The notes: generated by a model not told the origin, from the letters alone. A stretch of 64,000 bases of DNA from JANMZO01 sp031383405 (GCA_031383405.1 JANMZO010000293.1:1-64000); one strand, 5' to 3'. Shown: positions 31,851 to 40,884, numbered from the stretch's first letter. Translations and numbers: made by a program.

Positions 31851-33041
31851 ATGAACAAACAAATCAAAGGCGCGGTGCTGTTGTTCAGTGCCCTCGCCCT
31901 CGTAGGAGCCGCATGCAGCTCCGATAAGAAGGCCGCCGACACGACAGCAGCCGCCGACACGACAGCAGTAGCCGCCGACACGACAGCAGCAGCCGACACG
32001 ACAGCGGCAGCAGCAGCCGAGACCACTGCCGCAGCCGCAGCCGCCGAGACGACGGTGGCAGCAGCCGCAGCCGCCGGAGGAAAGGCCGGGTTCATCCTGC
32101 CCGACTCGAAGTCGTCGGTTCGCTGGGAATCCTTTGACCGCAAGTACATCGAGGCCGGCTGCGCAGCTGCAGGGATCACATGCGATATCCAGAACGCTGA
32201 AGGCGACAAGACGAAGATGGCGACGATCGCCGACCAGATGCTCGCTTCAGGTGTCAAGGTTCTCGCGATCGTAAACCTCGACTCGCCGTCGGCCGTAGCC
32301 ATCCAGGAGAAGGCCGCAGCACAGGGCGTCAAGCTCATCGACTACGACCGTCTGACCCTCAAGGGCAAGACCGATGTCTATGTCTCATTCGACAACGTCG
32401 CCGTGGGCAAGGCCCAGGGCGAAGGCATCATCAAGTGCCTCGGCGGCGCCGATGCCGCCAAGGGCAAGAACATCATCCAGCTCAGCGGTTCACCGACCGA
32501 CAACAACGCGACCCTGTTCAAGCAGGGCCAGGACGCGGCCATCAAGGATTCGGGCATCGTTGTCGTCGCCAGTGAGGCTGTGCCGGACTGGGACAACGTC
32601 AAGGGTGGCCAGATCTTCGAGCAGCTCCTCACGAAAGCCGGCGGCAAGATCGACGGCGTTCTCGCCGCCAACGACGGCCTGTCGCTCGCTGCCCAGGCTG
32701 TTCTCACCAAGAACGGTCTCAGCGTTCCGGCCACCGGCCAAGACGCCAGCCGTGATGGCCTCGCCGCCATCCTGGCCGGCACCCAGTGCATGACCATCTA
32801 CAAGCCGGTCAAGGCCGAAGCCGACGCCGCAGTTGCCGCAGCCGTTTCGCTCCTCAAGGGCGAGGTTCCTGCATCGAACGCCACCATCAACGACGGTGCC
32901 CGTGACCTTCCCTACGTCCAGGCCGCCATCACCCCGGTCTACAAGGACAACGTGAAGGACGTCGTCGCCGACGGCTTCATCACCAAGGCCGAGCTTTGCA
33001 CGGGCGACGTTGCCGCCAAGTGCACCGAGGCCGGCATCTAA
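31851..33041 (+). CDS. sugar ABC transporter substrate-binding lipoprotein (xylose type)
   Basis: 396 aa. The signal ends in a lipobox (LVGAAC, Cys about residue 22), then comes a striking 65-residue linker of Ala, Thr and Asp (DTTAAA-type repeats), then a periplasmic-binding-protein fold with the XylF-like features KAGFILPDSKSSVRWESFDR, LIDYDR and SGSPTDNNATLFKQG. It probably captures xylose or a related pentose and hands it to the ATPase and permease encoded downstream. The linker likely spans the wall. Ribosome site GGGGAG. A UUCG hairpin follows the stop, which may raise its level relative to the downstream genes. Confidence 0.9.
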   Translation: MNKQIKGAVLLFSALALVGAACSSDKKAADTTAAADTTAVAADTTAAADTTAAAAAETTAAAAAAETTVAAAAAAGGKAGFILPDSKSSVRWESFDRKYIEAGCAAAGITCDIQNAEGDKTKMATIADQMLASGVKVLAIVNLDSPSAVAIQEKAAAQGVKLIDYDRLTLKGKTDVYVSFDNVAVGKAQGEGIIKCLGGADAAKGKNIIQLSGSPTDNNATLFKQGQDAAIKDSGIVVVASEAVPDWDNVKGGQIFEQLLTKAGGKIDGVLAANDGLSLAAQAVLTKNGLSVPATGQDASRDGLAAILAGTQCMTIYKPVKAEADAAVAAAVSLLKGEVPASNATINDGARDLPYVQAAITPVYKDNVKDVVADGFITKAELCTGDVAAKCTEAGI

Positions 33042-33090
33042 CCAAGGCTGTACTTCTGCCCGCTCGTTGAGCGGAACCAATAATTTGATC

Positions 33091-33114
33091 GGGGCCCGCA
33101 TTCGTGCGGGCCCC
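33091..33114 (+). terminator. 10-bp UUCG-loop hairpin between binding-protein and ATPase genes
   Basis: GGGGCCCGCA (33091-33100), loop TTCG, TGCGGGCCCC (33105-33114): a perfect stem with the very stable UUCG tetraloop. Its place after the binding protein is typical of a partial terminator or mRNA stabiliser. Confidence 0.75.
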
Positions 33115-33173
33115 GGTGCTTTCGCCGACTTGGGGATTCGCGAATACTGTTACGTGTGGCGTCAGTCACTCGG

Positions 33174-33206
33174 CCACACGCTCCATCCACACGCTCCATC
33201 CACACG
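33174..33206 (+). repeat. 13-bp tandem repeat before the ATPase gene
   Basis: CCACACGCTCCAT occurs at 33174-33186 and 33187-33199, then a partial copy CCACACG at 33200-33206. It lies just upstream of the AAGGGG ribosome site of the ATPase gene. Confidence 0.85.
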
Positions 33207-33228
33207 GCTAGTTCAAGGGGAACACTTC

Positions 33229-34074
33229 GTGACCGAAATCGGCACACCAATCCTCGAGTTGCTCGGGGTAAACAAGAGCTTCGGCCCGGTCCACGTCCTG
33301 CACGACGTCGATTTCCGGGTATTTCCCGGAAAAGTCACTGCGCTGGTCGGCGACAACGGCGCCGGAAAATCGACGCTCATCAAATGTGTCACGGGGATCT
33401 ATCCCACAGACAGCGGGGACTTCCACTTTGAGGGAAAGCCAATCTCGGTCAAAGGCCCCAAGGATGCGGCGGCACTCGGCATCGAGGTGGTGTACCAGGA
33501 TCTGGCGCTTTGCGACAACCTCGACATCGTCCAGAACATGTTTCTCGGTCGCGAGCAGAAGCGGAGCGGCTTTCTCGACGAGCGGACGATGGAACGCAAA
33601 GCGCGCGAAACCCTGGCCAGCCTGTCCGTTCGAACCGTCAAGAGCGTTCGAACCCCCGTTTCTTCGCTCTCGGGTGGCCAGCGCCAGACGGTGGCCATCG
33701 CGAAGGCTGTTCTTTGGAATTCCCGGGTGGTCATGCTCGACGAGCCAACCGCAGCACTTGGCGTGGCACAGACCCGACAGGTGCTCGATCTCGTGCGTCG
33801 TCTCGCCGACCAGGGGCTCGGCGTGGTGTTGATCAGCCACAATATGAACGACGTCCTGGAGGTTGCCGACCGGGTGTGTGCAATGTACCTGGGGCGCGTT
33901 GCTGCCGACGTCGCAATCAGCGACCTCCGCCCAACCGATGCCGATCAGATCATCGCCGAACTCGGTGCGGTCGGCGGAGCGGCCGAAATCAAAGACCGGT
34001 CCCGCAAACGACTGGTCGACCTGATCACCTCCGGACGATCCGGCGACATCGGTATGCAAGCCGTGGAGGTCTGA
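33229..34074 (+). CDS. sugar ABC transporter ATP-binding protein (single domain)
   Basis: 281 aa from a GTG at 33229 with AAGGGG upstream. Walker A GDNGAGKST, signature LSGGQ, Walker B VVMLDEPTAAL and the His switch LISHN are all intact. Classical XylG/RbsA have two fused ATPase domains of about 500 residues; this is the single-domain type seen in some actinobacteria, which would act as a homodimer. It powers uptake by the downstream permease. The stop is separated from the permease start by one base. Confidence 0.93.
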   Translation: MTEIGTPILELLGVNKSFGPVHVLHDVDFRVFPGKVTALVGDNGAGKSTLIKCVTGIYPTDSGDFHFEGKPISVKGPKDAAALGIEVVYQDLALCDNLDIVQNMFLGREQKRSGFLDERTMERKARETLASLSVRTVKSVRTPVSSLSGGQRQTVAIAKAVLWNSRVVMLDEPTAALGVAQTRQVLDLVRRLADQGLGVVLISHNMNDVLEVADRVCAMYLGRVAADVAISDLRPTDADQIIAELGAVGGAAEIKDRSRKRLVDLITSGRSGDIGMQAVEV

Positions 34075-34075
34075 G

Positions 34076-35365
34076 ATGAACAACACGGAATCCTCCGGCT
34101 CAACCGCAGCATCGGACTTCGCTCTCGACACACAGAAGCAGGACCTCGGCTCCTTCGTCCGTAACTACGTGGCCCGACTCAAAGGTGGAGAGTTGGGCCT
34201 GCTTCCCGCAATGATTTCAATCTTCGTGCTCGGCAGCCTCTTCACCTATGCGACTCAGTCACGTTCCGGGAAGTTCTTCTCCCTCTTCAATGGAGCGAAC
34301 CTCGTACAGCAGGCCGCGGCGGTGATCATGATTTCCGTTGGCGTCACATTCGTTCTGTTGCTCGGGGAGATTGATCTCGCCGCCGGATGGACAGCCGGGG
34401 TCACGGCCGGGGTCCTTGTCACCGCACTTCGAGATGGCCGTCCGTTGATCGTTGCGGCATTGATGAGCTTCGGTGCAGCGATGCTGCTCGGCCTCTTCAC
34501 GGGCTACATGGTCGCCAAGATCGGCATCCCCTCGTTCGTGGTGACCCTTGCGAACTTCCTGATCTTTCAGGGGATCCTGCTGCTGATCACCGGCGAGGGA
34601 GGCACCGTCCAGCTCTCCGACAAGACGGTGAGGGCCATCATGAACAAGAACATGGGTGTCCTTGGCTCCTGGATCCTGGCCGGGCTCGTGGTCGGCACGT
34701 TCGTGTGGTCCGAGATCCGGAAAACACATCGGGATCCGGCTGGTTACCCACGGCCGGTTGCCGTGTCGAAGATCTTCGCCGTTGGGATTCCCGTGCTGGG
34801 GCTCACCCTCATCTTCTGTCGCAACCGTGCCTTCAGTAACTCAACGGTGAAGCTTGTCGGATACCCGATTGTGGTCCCGGTTGTGCTCGCAATCGTGGCT
34901 GTGCTCACTCTGCTGCTCACCAGAACGGCCTACGGGCGCCACCTCTACGCAACCGGCGGCAACACCGAGGCGGCGCGGCGCGCCGGCATCAACGTCGAAA
35001 TGATCCGTTTGTCCGCGTTCGTGATGTGCGCCCTGGTCGCCGGGTTCGGCGGATGGTTGCTCGCCTCCCGTTCGGGTTCGGTCGACCCTCAGATGGGCGG
35101 CAACGACACGCTGCTTCGGGCGGTCGGAGCTGCGGTCATCGGTGGTACGTCGTTGTTCGGTGGAAAGGGTCGCCTCCCCAACGCCCTGCTGGGTGGCCTG
35201 GCCCTGGCGATGATTGAGAACGGCCTACCGCTTGTCGGCAAGGCTGTGCCTTTCGGAATATTCCACGTCGACTTCAACAAGTCGGGAGTCAAGTACATGG
35301 CTTCGGGCCTGATCCTGTTCCTGGCGGCCTCCCTCGACGCCCTGAGCCGCAAGCGCAAAGGCTGA
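34076..35365 (+). CDS. sugar ABC transporter permease (XylH-like)
   Basis: 429 aa, about ten to eleven membrane helices with a 40-residue polar N-terminus. Family signatures include ISVGVTFVLLLGEIDLAAGWTAG and the coupling segment TGGNTEAARRAGINVE with AVIGGTSLFGGKGR, as in the RbsC/XylH family of ribose, xylose and related sugar importers. It follows the ATPase gene by one base. The xylose assignment follows from the similarity of the binding protein and permease; ribose or galactose cannot be excluded. A hairpin repeat follows the stop. Confidence 0.93.
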   Translation: MNNTESSGSTAASDFALDTQKQDLGSFVRNYVARLKGGELGLLPAMISIFVLGSLFTYATQSRSGKFFSLFNGANLVQQAAAVIMISVGVTFVLLLGEIDLAAGWTAGVTAGVLVTALRDGRPLIVAALMSFGAAMLLGLFTGYMVAKIGIPSFVVTLANFLIFQGILLLITGEGGTVQLSDKTVRAIMNKNMGVLGSWILAGLVVGTFVWSEIRKTHRDPAGYPRPVAVSKIFAVGIPVLGLTLIFCRNRAFSNSTVKLVGYPIVVPVVLAIVAVLTLLLTRTAYGRHLYATGGNTEAARRAGINVEMIRLSAFVMCALVAGFGGWLLASRSGSVDPQMGGNDTLLRAVGAAVIGGTSLFGGKGRLPNALLGGLALAMIENGLPLVGKAVPFGIFHVDFNKSGVKYMASGLILFLAASLDALSRKRKG

Positions 35366-35369
35366 AACC

Positions 35370-35418
35370 CCGGTTTGAAGGGTAACTGTGAATAGTTCAC
35401 ACCTATCCTTCAAACCGG
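35370..35418. repeat. hairpin repeat, copy 1 (terminator after the permease gene)
   Basis: CCGGTTTGAAGG (35370-35381) and CCTTCAAACCGG (35407-35418) make a 12-bp stem that contains an inner AACTGTGAA/TTCACA hairpin. Core bases 35373-35415 match copy 2 (36395-36437) at 42 of 43 positions. It starts 5 bp after the permease stop. Confidence 0.9.
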
Positions 35419-35488
35419 TTGGCGGGTCACCGGCCCGAGCGCGCGACTTCCGCTCCCACAGCGGAGGTTCGCACGCTTTCATGGCGGA

Positions 35489-36400
35489 ATGCACCATGAC
35501 ACCCTCCTGGCTTCCGTAGCCGAACGCCAGGCCGGCCTGATCACTTCCCAGGACATCCGAGCTGCCGGCCTGTCACAGAACGAATGTCAGTACCGACTTC
35601 GAACCGGTCGCTGGACACGGATCCATAGAGGAGTATTTCGTATCGGCGGCGTTGGCATGAGTCCCCACGTGGCTCGGTGGGCGGCGGTCCTCGCAGTTGG
35701 CCAACCCGTCGCATGCAGCCATTCCACGGCCGCAACGATTTGGGCGCTCAACATTCCGGCCGACCCGACCCTCATTCATCTTCTCGTCCCTTTCGCCACG
35801 GTGGTTACCCTCAGCAACATTGTCGGCCATCGAACAACGGCCTTCTACCACGACGACGTAACCCGGATCGGCGGGCTGTCCGTGACGACCGTTGAGCGGA
35901 CCATCGTCGATACTGCAAGGCTTGTCGGACCCCGGAAACTCGGACAGGTGATCGACTCAGCCTTACGCCGCAAGATGCTCGACCTCAATCGCCTGCGAAG
36001 GTGCGTTACCCGACTCGGGGCGGGGCCCAACCGTCGTACCGCATCCGTGCACCGGGCACTGGCGGAACGGATCCCCGGATACCTTCCTGGCGACAGCGAT
36101 CTCGAATCCGATGTGCTGCGAATGATCCGCGAATGGAAGCTTCCCCTACCGATACCGAACTTCCGACTCGTTCTCTCGGGCACCGTCTACCACCTCGACC
36201 TGGCCTGGCCGGAATACCGCGTGACGGTCGAACTCGATAGCTGGGAATATCACCGCGGTCGACAAGCCTTCGACGATGATCGACGGCGCTCCAACCTCCT
36301 GACCTCCCACGGCTGGACAGCGTTTCGTTTCACACCGAGCATGCCTCCTGCGGAAATGCGCTCCTTCCTGACCAATGCCCTCATTCTCCGGGCAGTTTGA
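35489..36400 (+). CDS. AbiEi-type N-terminal domain / DUF559-like protein
   Basis: 303 aa. The N-terminus looks like the winged helix of AbiEi-family antitoxins (AGLITSQDIRAAGLSQNECQ, then RTGRWTRIHRGVFRIGG). The C-terminus resembles DUF559, a PD-(D/E)xK-like nuclease fold: YHLDLAWPEYRVTVELDSWE followed by DDDRRRSNLLTSHGW and FRFT. This combination is widespread, often mobile, in actinobacteria and its function is unproven. It has no toxin partner beside it. Its stop codon TGA lies inside hairpin repeat copy 2, and copy 1 precedes it, so the gene sits between two 42-of-43-identical repeats. The start at 35489 has only a weak ribosome site. Confidence 0.75.
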   Translation: MHHDTLLASVAERQAGLITSQDIRAAGLSQNECQYRLRTGRWTRIHRGVFRIGGVGMSPHVARWAAVLAVGQPVACSHSTAATIWALNIPADPTLIHLLVPFATVVTLSNIVGHRTTAFYHDDVTRIGGLSVTTVERTIVDTARLVGPRKLGQVIDSALRRKMLDLNRLRRCVTRLGAGPNRRTASVHRALAERIPGYLPGDSDLESDVLRMIREWKLPLPIPNFRLVLSGTVYHLDLAWPEYRVTVELDSWEYHRGRQAFDDDRRRSNLLTSHGWTAFRFTPSMPPAEMRSFLTNALILRAV

Positions 36401-36437
36401 AGGGAAACTGTGAATAGTTCACACCTATCCTTCAAAC
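36395..36437. repeat. hairpin repeat, copy 2 (terminator beyond the VWA gene)
   Basis: The 43 bp (GTTTGAAGGG...CTTCAAAC) repeat copy 1 in the same orientation, with one mismatch. It contains the DUF559 stop codon and lies 15 bp past the VWA stop codon on the minus strand. The motif GGGTCACCGGC follows both copies, 8 or 11 bp later. Confidence 0.9.
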
Positions 36438-36451
36438 CCGCGGGAAGTGGG

Positions 36452-38467
36452 TCACCGGCGGCCGGCTTTTCGGCTCATCGAGCGCTTCTGTTCCATGAAG
36501 TCGACCAGCACGTAGTCACCCAGGGTCTCCGGGGTGGTGAAGAAGGCTCGGCCCTTGTTCATCTGGGTGATCCGCTCGATGAATGCCTTGAGATATGACG
36601 TGGCGTCGAGCATGAACGTGTTGATCGTGATGTTCTCCCGCGTGCAACGCATCACCTCGGTGAGTGTCGCTTCGACCGTCTCGCGTACCGGCGGATAGCT
36701 GAAGAACGGCTCCCCGTTGGGAAGGATGTGGGCGGTTGGTTCGCCGTCGGTGATCATGATGATCTGCTTCGTACCGGTTTGCTTGGCCAGCATCCGACGT
36801 GACAGCAGGAATGCATGTTGCATGTTGGTCCCGTAGACGAAGTCCCACGACACCTCCGGAAGATCGGCGGGCTTGATTTCGTAGGCGGTCTCGGAGAAGC
36901 CGACGATGCCGAGAAAGTCGCGAGGAAACTGCGACGAGATCAGCGAATAGAGGGCCATGGCCACCTTCTTCGCAGACAGGAAATTGTCGCGCATCGGCAT
37001 CGACAGCGACATGTCGAGCATCAGAACGGTCGACGAACGGACCAGCGTCTCGGTCTGCTCGATCTCGAAGTCGTCGGGGGTGAGACGAACCGGGGTGCCT
37101 CCGCCGGAGCGGGCGATGGCGTTTCGGATCGTTCGTTCGATCTGAAGGTTGAACGGGTCGCCGAACTCATACTGCTTCGTGTCGTAGGTCCTCTCCTGTC
37201 CGACGCCGGTCCGGACAAGCTCATGACGGCCGAGCTTGTCTTTGGCCAGCTTCGAGAACAGCTCGTCGAGTGCGTTGGCGCCGATTCGCCGAAGGCCTTT
37301 GGGCGTGAGCTCAAGGCGTCCTTCCTTCTGCTCGACCAGCCCGGCCTGCTTCAGCATGTTGGTAAGTTCGCTTAGCTTCTCCAGCGCACGGGCTCCATCA
37401 TCACCGAGAAGGTGGCGGGCGGCCTCGATGTCAACGTCGGCCAGGGCACCGGGCTGGGTGGCGTTTCGCATCAGGTTTTCCAGAGCATCGATGTTGCCGA
37501 GCTCCTGCATCAGGCTCATCGCCTGGCCCATACCGACGGGTTGATCACCCTCGAAGCCGTAACCCTGACCCCAGCCCATCTGGGGGAAGGCGGCCCGGAG
37601 GTTCTGGCCGAGCTGGTCCATCTGCCAGCGCAGATCCATGTCTTCCATCAACTGGTCGCTGAGCGCCTGCAACTGAGCCCGCTGTTCGGGCGTCATGGAA
37701 TTGAGCATCTGCTGCGCGGCGGCCATCTGCTGGGCCATCTGCTGAAGCAGTTCATCGAGCGTTTCGGGGTTATCGGGGAAGAAGTCACCGAACTTCTCCA
37801 TGAAATTTTCAAAGTCAGACTGCGTGTCTTCTCCGGCGTTCTTCTTTTCAAGCATCTCGTTGAGCGACGCGAACATGTCTTTCATGCGAGCCATGTCTTC
37901 GGGCGTCATGTCATTGACGCTCTTCGTCATCTTGTTGAGCGCGTTCTGCATGAGCTGCTCGCGCAGCTGATCCAGCAGTTCGTTAAACTTCTGCTGGGCT
38001 TCTTCGGATTGGAATTCGTAATTCTGCAGGTCTTTCACCATTCCGGCGAGATCCGGCGGAAGAAAGTCGAGCTGCATGTTCTTGTTCGCCGCGCTCGACT
38101 CAGCCGTTTCCTGGCGCCGGGGATCACCCGACTGCCGAGCCTGTTCGAGCATCTCCTGCAGTGCGTCGCGCTCCTGATCGACGACGTCGCGCAGACCCTG
38201 GGCAATCTCGTCGTAGACGCCACCGAGGTCGTAGTTTTCGAGGGTTTCTTCACGCCGTTGACGAAGCTTCTCCAGCATCTCGCGCAGGCCCGCGACCTGC
38301 TCACCGTTGCGGTCCTTGAAACCCTCCTGAAGCATCTTGCGGAGCGCGGCATTGAGGTCGCCGTGGTACAGGAGGTCATCGTTCATCTGCGCCATGATGT
38401 CGTCGGCGTCGAGATCGAACCCGACCTGGGTTCCATCCCAGCGCGAGTACTTCAGTTTCTTTGGCAC
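36452..38467 (-). CDS. von Willebrand factor A (VWA) domain protein
   Basis: 671 aa with a C-terminal VWA domain. The metal-site pattern DxSxS is present as DMSLSM near residue 485, and TDGEPT supplies the later Asp. The first 460 residues are Gln/Glu/Met-rich and helical (for example LEKLRQRREETLENY, QQMAQQMAAAQQML), probably long coiled helices. It is read with the AAA+ gene upstream, a pairing known from chelatase and MoxR systems in which the ATPase and VWA protein remodel or insert metal into a target. No target enzyme is adjacent. Confidence 0.85.
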   Translation of the reverse strand: MPKKLKYSRWDGTQVGFDLDADDIMAQMNDDLLYHGDLNAALRKMLQEGFKDRNGEQVAGLREMLEKLRQRREETLENYDLGGVYDEIAQGLRDVVDQERDALQEMLEQARQSGDPRRQETAESSAANKNMQLDFLPPDLAGMVKDLQNYEFQSEEAQQKFNELLDQLREQLMQNALNKMTKSVNDMTPEDMARMKDMFASLNEMLEKKNAGEDTQSDFENFMEKFGDFFPDNPETLDELLQQMAQQMAAAQQMLNSMTPEQRAQLQALSDQLMEDMDLRWQMDQLGQNLRAAFPQMGWGQGYGFEGDQPVGMGQAMSLMQELGNIDALENLMRNATQPGALADVDIEAARHLLGDDGARALEKLSELTNMLKQAGLVEQKEGRLELTPKGLRRIGANALDELFSKLAKDKLGRHELVRTGVGQERTYDTKQYEFGDPFNLQIERTIRNAIARSGGGTPVRLTPDDFEIEQTETLVRSSTVLMLDMSLSMPMRDNFLSAKKVAMALYSLISSQFPRDFLGIVGFSETAYEIKPADLPEVSWDFVYGTNMQHAFLLSRRMLAKQTGTKQIIMITDGEPTAHILPNGEPFFSYPPVRETVEATLTEVMRCTRENITINTFMLDATSYLKAFIERITQMNKGRAFFTTPETLGDYVLVDFMEQKRSMSRKAGRR

Positions 38468-38499
38468 GACGACCTCCCGGCTCTTGCTACGTATGCTTA

Positions 38500-39912
38500 C
38501 TATCGACCGCGGTAGGTCGACTTGGTTCCGGCCGCGTCTTTGTTGAGACGCTTCGAAAGGTGAAGTCCTTCCAGCAGGAACTCCAGCGCACTGGCCTGCT
38601 CGGCCGCCGTGGGCTTGGGGCCCACCAGCTTGCGAACCGCCTCACGGAGCGGTTCGGCGTCGGCCTGATTCAGTGCGCTTGCGTAGTCGGCCGCGCTCTG
38701 GTCATCACCTGCGTGGATCACGAGGCCCGCCTCGAACGCGCCGATCACGTTCTTCAGGTCCTCGATCTTGACCTGATCACGGAACACGGTGAGCGTGGCC
38801 GCCTTGAACAGCTTCTCGACGACCGAGCCTTCGCGCTCGTCGAGCGTCTCGATCTCGATCTTGCCCTGGGTGCTGGCCATGAGCGCGTCGAGGTCACTTA
38901 TCCGCGGCACGGCATGGGTCTCGTGGCTGCGCAGAGCCCGCCGCAACGCTGAGGCCATGAGGGTCTCGTAGTTCGAGACCGTCAAACGAACCGACACGCC
39001 GGAACGCTGGTTGACATGGGGACTCTGGCGGGCCAGGTGACTGAACGTCGCGACGATTTCCGACATGAACTCCGGGACCGAAACTGCGATGTCGCCCGCC
39101 GGCGGCTTCCGGGCCTCCTGCGCAACGACCTTCAGTTCGATCGACGTCTCAAGCGGATAGTGCGTGCGGATCTGCGCGCCGAAGCGGTCCTTCAACGGCG
39201 TGATGATACGGCCGCGGTTCGTGTAGTCCTCAGGGTTCGCAGACGCAACGAGAACGACGTCGAGCGGAAGGCGGATCTTGTACCCGCGGATCTGCACATC
39301 ACGTTCTTCCAACACGTTGAGCAGGCCCACCTGGATCCGCTCGGAGAGGTCGGGAAGCTCGTTTATCGCGAAAATGCCACGGTTCGTGCGCGGTACCAGC
39401 CCGTAGTGGAGGGTCAACTCATCGGAGAGGTAACGACCTTCAGCCACCTTGATGGGGTCGACTTCTCCGATTAGGTCGGCGATCGAGGTATCGGGCGTCG
39501 CCAACTTTTCACCGTAACGGGTCGACCGGTGCACCCAGGTGACCGGCGTGTCATCGCCGTGTTCGAGCACCAGGTCCTTTGCGTGCCTGGAGATCGGATT
39601 GTAGGGATCGTCGAGAATTTCCGACCCGGCAACGATCGGCAGCCATTCGTCGAGCAACTCGATCATGGAGCGGATCATTCGGGTCTTGGCCTGACCCCGT
39701 TCGCCGAGGAAGATCACATCGTGACCGGCCAGGATCGCATTTTCGAATTGGGGAAGAACCGTGTCTTCGTAGCCAAGCACGCCTTCGAACAGGGGTTGTC
39801 CCGCAGAAATGCGGGCAATCGCGTTGCGACGGATCTCTTCCTTCACGGGAATCGAAACCCAACCGGATGCTTTGAGTTGACCGAGCGTGGCGGCAACTGG
39901 GTGTGTCGTCAT
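38500..39912 (-). CDS. MoxR/magnesium-chelatase-like AAA+ ATPase
   Basis: 470 aa. Walker A is GERGQAKT (residues 70-77), an unusual form but with Lys and Thr in place; Walker B GIFAINELPDL, sensor 1 VLVASANPEDY and the arginine segment RFGAQIRTHYPLE follow. The C-terminal lid includes SGVSVRLTVSNYETL. It precedes the VWA gene by 32 bp and would work with it. The ATG lies next to a MITE-like element whose inverted repeat begins 12 bp upstream. Confidence 0.85.
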   Translation of the reverse strand: MTTHPVAATLGQLKASGWVSIPVKEEIRRNAIARISAGQPLFEGVLGYEDTVLPQFENAILAGHDVIFLGERGQAKTRMIRSMIELLDEWLPIVAGSEILDDPYNPISRHAKDLVLEHGDDTPVTWVHRSTRYGEKLATPDTSIADLIGEVDPIKVAEGRYLSDELTLHYGLVPRTNRGIFAINELPDLSERIQVGLLNVLEERDVQIRGYKIRLPLDVVLVASANPEDYTNRGRIITPLKDRFGAQIRTHYPLETSIELKVVAQEARKPPAGDIAVSVPEFMSEIVATFSHLARQSPHVNQRSGVSVRLTVSNYETLMASALRRALRSHETHAVPRISDLDALMASTQGKIEIETLDEREGSVVEKLFKAATLTVFRDQVKIEDLKNVIGAFEAGLVIHAGDDQSAADYASALNQADAEPLREAVRKLVGPKPTAAEQASALEFLLEGLHLSKRLNKDAAGTKSTYRGR

Positions 39913-39922
39913 AGGACGACCC

Positions 39923-40089
39923 TAGCAGGGTGCTGAAAAACCAATGCCGACGCCTCTGCGGCCATATCCGCCGCTCGCGGCGTCCTCGGCGACCCAATTA
40001 GGGCGGGGCTAGTGGGGTCTTCTGTGTCCTTGCGAGCGAACGAATCTGGCTCGCAGAGCCGCACGCCAGCGTTCTTCATCACCCTGCTA
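39923..40089. mobile_element. MITE-like element with 17-bp inverted repeats and TA duplication
   Basis: GCAGGGTGCTGAAAAAC (39925-39941) and its inverse at 40071-40087 match at 15 of 17 positions. Each is flanked on the outside by TA (39923-39924 and 40088-40089), the target duplication of Tc1/mariner-IS630 elements. The 163-bp element carries no transposase. One minus-strand frame is open all through it (57 codons, ATG at 40079, stop at 39909 just outside), so it may be annotated as a gene in relatives. It lies 12 bp from the AAA+ ATPase start and 55 bp from the nitroreductase start, so it may carry promoter signals. Confidence 0.6.
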
Positions 40090-40142
40090 CAGCCCGGCGC
40101 ACAATGTGCATCTCGGACAACCTTCCGACTAGAACGGCCCCT

Positions 40143-40838
40143 ATGAGCGAACGTCTGGATCTGATCACTGCTATGCGCACGAACGGCGCCGCACGGGCAT
40201 TTGCGGCCGATCCAGTTACCGACGAGCAGCTCTACAACATCCTCGACAACGCCCGGTTCGCGCCGAGCGGGGGCAACAAGCAGGGTTGGCACGTAATCGT
40301 GCTGAAGGACCCGGAGATGCGGGCTGCGGTCGCGAAACTGGCCAAGATCGGGTGGAATGAATACGCCACACTCACAGCCGCCGGCCAGCGTCCGTTCGCC
40401 GCCGACGACACCGGACGCTGGCCGGGTCCCGGCAGCGTGGACCTCGCGGCCGCGCGTCTTACCGACCAACCCTGGCGCTTCATGGACGGGCTCGAAAACG
40501 CGCCGGCGTTGTTGATCGTCGCCGTCGATCTGCGAATGCTGGCGGCAACCGACGTCGAACTCGACCGAACCCAGCTGGTGGCGGGCGGCTCGATCTACCC
40601 GTTCTGCCAGAACATCCTGCTCGCCTCCAGGGCCGAGGGGCTGGGTGGCGTCCTGACGACGTTCGTTGTCCGCCAGGAACCCAAGGCGCAGGAACTGCTG
40701 GGCCTACCGAAATACATGGCCATCGCAGCCATGATCGCTCTCGGCAAACCCGACCAGCAGACGACGAAACTGGCCCGCAAGTCGGTGGATGCTTTCACGA
40801 CAGTCGACCGCTTCGACGGCCGGGCCTTCAATCGCTGA
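40143..40838 (+). CDS. nitroreductase-family flavoprotein
   Basis: 231 aa from the ATG at 40143. The FMN-binding N-terminal pattern NILDNARFAPSGGNKQGWHVIVL and the C-terminal GLGGVLTTFVVRQ and ALGKPDQ segments identify the family. It reduces nitro or quinone compounds with NAD(P)H, usually as a homodimer. Its natural substrate is not predictable. It is convergent with the carotenoid oxygenase gene and separated from it by three repeat arrays. Confidence 0.88.
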   Translation: MSERLDLITAMRTNGAARAFAADPVTDEQLYNILDNARFAPSGGNKQGWHVIVLKDPEMRAAVAKLAKIGWNEYATLTAAGQRPFAADDTGRWPGPGSVDLAAARLTDQPWRFMDGLENAPALLIVAVDLRMLAATDVELDRTQLVAGGSIYPFCQNILLASRAEGLGGVLTTFVVRQEPKAQELLGLPKYMAIAAMIALGKPDQQTTKLARKSVDAFTTVDRFDGRAFNR

Positions 40839-40884
40839 CCGATCACGACCATCTCGAACCGAACACCGCGGACCCCGGGCAGGT

